Notes under the pieces: generated by a model | Told to the model about the DNA's origin: nothing | What the model saw: the letters and a program-made list of their open reading frames with translations, nothing else | Database searches by the model: none | Origin: Stenomitos rutilans HA7619-LM2 | GTDB taxonomy: Bacteria > Cyanobacteriota > Cyanobacteriia > Leptolyngbyales > Leptolyngbyaceae | Assembly: GCA_019358945.1 (NCBI GenBank) | Contig: JAHHIE010000044.1 | Coordinates: 1-54,675, forward strand | DNA length: 54,675 bases | Direction: 5' to 3' | In this document: one piece after another, positions 52,099 through 54,675 of the stretch | Numbering within the stretch: position 1 is the stretch's first letter | How the letters are laid out: every line of letters starts with the position of its first letter | Made by a program: the position numbers and the translations under genes

Positions 52099-53487
52099 AT
52101 GTCACAGATTCAGGTATCCTGGCTTACCTCTCCCTTTTTGTTGCTCGTGCTGCCGTTGCTGATGGGCAGCGGTTTGGCATCGCGAACAACAGCACAAACG
52201 ACACCAACAGCACCAGCCCTCGTTCTAACAGCACCTGCATCGGCGAACCCATCTGAGCCTAAACCAGCCGCGCCACCATCGCCACGACGCAATCCTGACG
52301 AGTTTCCCCCCAACCCATTGGAAATTAAGGCTCCAGACCCGCTGCTGCCCCAGACGTTGAATCAACGTCCGCTCTCTGAGGCAGAACGTAAGCAGTTGGC
52401 GATCGCCTTAGACGGACTCAACAGTCAGGCTGCCGAAAAGCTGAAGCGACGCGATCGCGTTGGAGCCTTTGACCTGTGGTACCGCGAGCTACGATTACGA
52501 CGATCGCTCGGTGTCCTGGAAGAAGTGAAAGCGCTGGGACGAGTCGGCGAAATTGCCTGGAAGGAAAACCTCGCGCCTAACGTGCGCTGGATCACTAAAC
52601 GGCTTGATGCCATCCTGACGGAGAACCAGCTACCAGCCGCCACTACCGACCCAGCTAGCGATCCCGCTTCCCAAATAGCTTCACCCCTCTCATCCACACC
52701 AACCGCTTTGAGCGCCAGCGATCGCGCGAGCCGCATTGCGATTTTAGAAGCACTGGGGTTGGCGTACCAGCAAATCAGGCTGCCGCAAACTGCCACCAGC
52801 ATTTACCAGCAGATTTTAGCGGATGCAAAACAGCGTCGGGATGAACGCAAGATCGATGCCACGCTGATCACGCTCGGTCAACTGTATCTCAACTGGTTGA
52901 ATTACCCCAACGCGGCCTCAACCTATCGGGAACTGGCAAACCGAGCCAAAGCACGGAACGATCGCCCCAATGAAATCATTTATCTGACCCAACTGGCTTA
53001 CGTCCACGAACAGGCAAAGCAGCCCGAACAGGCGATCGCTGCCCAACAGCAACTCGTCGCACTCTACGAAAAAGTGCCCAATCCCAAACTCATTCCAGCT
53101 TTAAAAATCAGAATTGGCGATAACTATCAGTTGCTTGCACGCCCTGACCAGGCAGAGCAAAACTACCAGTCTGCCTATCAACTGGCGCAATCGATCCTCC
53201 AGCTTGCCTACGCTAGCGAAGCGCTGCAAAAGCTCGGTGCTCTCTACCGCGCCAACGATCGCCTCGATGCTGCCCTCAAAGTCTTCGCTTACCTGGTCAG
53301 CCTTGAACAGCAGTCCTACAACCTCTACGGCATGATGAATGCCTATGACCAGATCGGACAAATCCAACTCGCCCGCAAGCAAAATCAACAGGCATTAACT
53401 GCCTTTCAAAAAGGGCTTGGCTTGGCAAAACAGCTTAAATATCGACAAGACTACTTCACCGCGCAGATTCAGAAGATTGGTAAGTAA
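52099..53487 (+). CDS. Exported tetratricopeptide-repeat protein
   Basis: From ATG 52099, 462 residues. The signal peptide is SWLTSPFLLLVLPLLMGSGLASRTTA. A Pro/Ala-rich linker, a domain with GLNSQAAEKLKRRDRVGAFDLWYRELRLRR, and then about five TPR units follow (residues 220-450, for example LGQLYLNWLNYPNAASTYRELANRA and LQKLGALYRANDRLDAALKVF). TPRs mediate protein contacts, and the protein probably acts in the periplasm or thylakoid lumen. The frame could start earlier at GTG 51958, but that would hide the signal peptide behind 47 residues. Confidence 0.82.
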   Translation: MSQIQVSWLTSPFLLLVLPLLMGSGLASRTTAQTTPTAPALVLTAPASANPSEPKPAAPPSPRRNPDEFPPNPLEIKAPDPLLPQTLNQRPLSEAERKQLAIALDGLNSQAAEKLKRRDRVGAFDLWYRELRLRRSLGVLEEVKALGRVGEIAWKENLAPNVRWITKRLDAILTENQLPAATTDPASDPASQIASPLSSTPTALSASDRASRIAILEALGLAYQQIRLPQTATSIYQQILADAKQRRDERKIDATLITLGQLYLNWLNYPNAASTYRELANRAKARNDRPNEIIYLTQLAYVHEQAKQPEQAIAAQQQLVALYEKVPNPKLIPALKIRIGDNYQLLARPDQAEQNYQSAYQLAQSILQLAYASEALQKLGALYRANDRLDAALKVFAYLVSLEQQSYNLYGMMNAYDQIGQIQLARKQNQQALTAFQKGLGLAKQLKYRQDYFTAQIQKIGK

Positions 53488-53958
53488 CGGTGGGAAAGGC
53501 AGGAGGTAGTGACCAGTTTTCAGTCGTCAGTCTTCAGCCAAGCCATGTTGATTCACTAGCGACTGGTTCACTGAATCACTGGAGACCGATCACGGCTCAA
53601 AACGTCCCTGCTCCCCCTACCTCCTCCGCTCCCCCGCCGCCTCAGTTGGAGTCAAAGCTAAGACAAAAAGGCTGGCTGGGACGATGCTTATCTTATCCAG
53701 GTACTCACTCAACCATAATGCGTTTGCCCTAGTGCACCACTAAACTGCTTGACCTACGGCAACGATTAGTCGGAAGCTATTTCAGTAGGATATGGCAAGC
53801 ATAGCTGGAAGCCAACAGCGGCTCAACGAGCAGGGATTAGCTCTTCAAGCTCTTGGTTCAATAAACTGCAATTGTCCCAACAACAAGATGCTTTACTTTG
53901 TTCGGCAGTTAGCAATAAGATATCGATCTTATTGCTAGTAACTACTGTTGAGAATAAT
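53488..53958. other. Intergenic stretch with IS1-like debris
   Basis: Contains a C/T-rich tract (CCCCTACCTCCTCCGCTCCC at 53613-53633) and, from about 53776, the degenerate transposase tail described separately. An open frame from 53872 runs into the methyltransferase, but its first 29 residues belong to this debris. Confidence 0.5.
53776..53880 (+). pseudogene. Degenerate IS1-like transposase tail
   Basis: Reading with one frameshift, the DNA encodes FSRIWQ then SWKPTAAQRAGI. This matches the tail at 3-116 (IWQHSRFKTTAAQRAGLA) at the DNA level: TGGCAAGCATAGCTGG against TGGCAGCATAGTCGG, with one extra A. The frame is broken, so this is a remnant. Confidence 0.6.
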
Positions 53959-54564
53959 ATGGGTACAGATCAAGAATGGGAGAAATGGGGTCAGGTAGAT
54001 CCTTACTTTGCAGTTCTTACTCATGCTAAATTCCGGACTGGAAACCTCACTCAAGAAGCAAAAGCAGAATTTTTTGAGTCTGGCAAAGACCACATCAGAC
54101 ATGTACTAGAAGTTTGTAGGCAACATCTTGATCAGGGATTTACCCCCAAACGGGCTTTAGATTTTGGATGCGGCACCGGGAGGATCGTCATACCGCTTGC
54201 AAAGATTGCTGAGCAAGTTGTTGGACTTGATGTCTCCGACTCAATGCTGGGTGAAGCATCTCAAAATTGTGAAGAATATTCTATGAACAATATTATCTTG
54301 ATCAAGTCTGATGACAGCCTTTCATCTTTGAGTGGAAAATTTGATTTTATTCATTCATTTCTTGTCTTTCAACACATTGCTCCTAGTAGAGGAAAGCATA
54401 TCTTAATAAATCTTCTTAAGCATTTAGAGGATGGGGGAATTGGTGCCTTACATTTTACTTATGCCAAGCTAAAATATGAAAAAAATTATGGATTAGAGAC
54501 AACGAGAGAAAATTTGTTGAACCCACTCAAAAAATTTGTTAAAGCTTTTTGGCTCAATAGGTAA
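53959..54564 (+). CDS. Class I SAM-dependent methyltransferase, possibly 3'-truncated
   Basis: From ATG 53959, 201 residues: MGTDQEWEKWGQVDPYFAVL, then motif I ALDFGCGTGRIVIPLAK, VGLDVSDSML with the acidic ribose-binding residue, and FDFIHSFLVFQHIAPSRG. Members of this group usually continue for some 40-60 residues beyond the strand GALHFTYAK; here the protein stops after LKKFVKAFWLNR, 9 bp before another coding end. It may therefore have been cut by an insertion. Substrate unknown. Confidence 0.8.
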   Translation: MGTDQEWEKWGQVDPYFAVLTHAKFRTGNLTQEAKAEFFESGKDHIRHVLEVCRQHLDQGFTPKRALDFGCGTGRIVIPLAKIAEQVVGLDVSDSMLGEASQNCEEYSMNNIILIKSDDSLSSLSGKFDFIHSFLVFQHIAPSRGKHILINLLKHLEDGGIGALHFTYAKLKYEKNYGLETTRENLLNPLKKFVKAFWLNR

Positions 54565-54573
54565 TTCAGGGAG

Positions 54574-54675
54574 TTAAGGGAGAAGAGTGTCCAATAAAGC
54601 ACTGAGCAAGGCTTTGCCTCGTTTTTTGGTATTGTGGACAAACTCAAAGAAAGCTAAATATAGCGGCAACTTTTC
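54574..54675 (-). CDS. C-terminal fragment of an unrecognised protein (cut by window edge)
   Basis: A minus-strand frame enters from the right edge and ends with TAA at 54574. It encodes 33 residues including YLAFFEFVHNTKKRGKALLS and ending DTLLP. It is basic and helical. I do not recognise it. The closeness to IS debris and a possibly truncated gene suggests mobile-element origin, but that is inference. Confidence 0.4.
   Translation of the reverse strand, partial: EKLPLYLAFFEFVHNTKKRGKALLSALLDTLLP

Overview
The window is cyanobacterial chromosomal DNA. It carries photosystem II genes psbN and psbH, the NDH-1 subunit gene ndhS, the light and nutrient sensor kinase gene nblS beside purD, and ftsQ-ftsZ. 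The cyanobacterial HIP1 octamer GCGATCGC recurs throughout. Moderate GC, several Uma2-family nuclease genes and abundant short intergenic repeats fit a filamentous, Leptolyngbya- or Oscillatoriales-like genome. The species cannot be fixed from sequence alone.

Layout. 1-0.12 kb: tail of an IS1-like transposase. 0.4-6.1 kb: a minus-strand run of Uma2, two small ORFs and a fatty acyl-AMP ligase/carrier/thioesterase protein, then a plus-strand Uma2 gene and a convergent GT2 glycosyltransferase. 6.3-15.3 kb: a 2182-residue fusion (two PhyH-type oxygenases around a thioesterase, then several glycosyltransferase modules), facing a glycosyltransferase-methyltransferase fusion. 15.6-24.04 kb: a tnsABCDE Tn7-like transposition module. 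Its right end carries four tandem 20-bp TnsB-like sites and lies 25 bp beyond the glmS stop codon, the classical attTn7 position. 24.07-25.98 kb: glmS. 26.2-31.5 kb: a small biosynthetic-looking locus with a membrane-anchored methyltransferase, a COQ4-like protein, a ketosynthase III fused to a haem-oxygenase-like diiron domain, and two uncharacterised genes. 31.5-37.3 kb: LapA-like protein, Uma2, a GH38 alpha-mannosidase with a large repeat insertion, and a VapBC-like pair running into psbN. 37.2-53.5 kb: mostly conserved housekeeping genes (psbN/psbH, tatA, pth, mrp, rodA, ndhS, a pentapeptide protein, ftsQ, ftsZ, nblS, purD, a TPR protein). 53.7-54.7 kb: a degenerate IS1-like fragment, a methyltransferase and a partial ORF cut by the window edge.

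How the genes work together. The FAAL-carrier-TE protein, the PhyH-TE-PhyH-glycosyltransferase fusion and the glycosyltransferase-methyltransferase fusion look like one pathway that activates a fatty acid, hydroxylates it and glycosylates it. They lie where Tn7-like elements carry cargo, beyond tnsE, but no left transposon end was found, so cargo status is inference. The ketosynthase-diiron fusion with its COQ4-like, methyltransferase and unknown neighbours is a second candidate for an undescribed lipid-modifying pathway. A striking theme is coding sequence that has absorbed short repeats in frame: the FAAL, the giant fusion, the mannosidase, the ketosynthase-diiron linker and possibly the NblS N-terminus.
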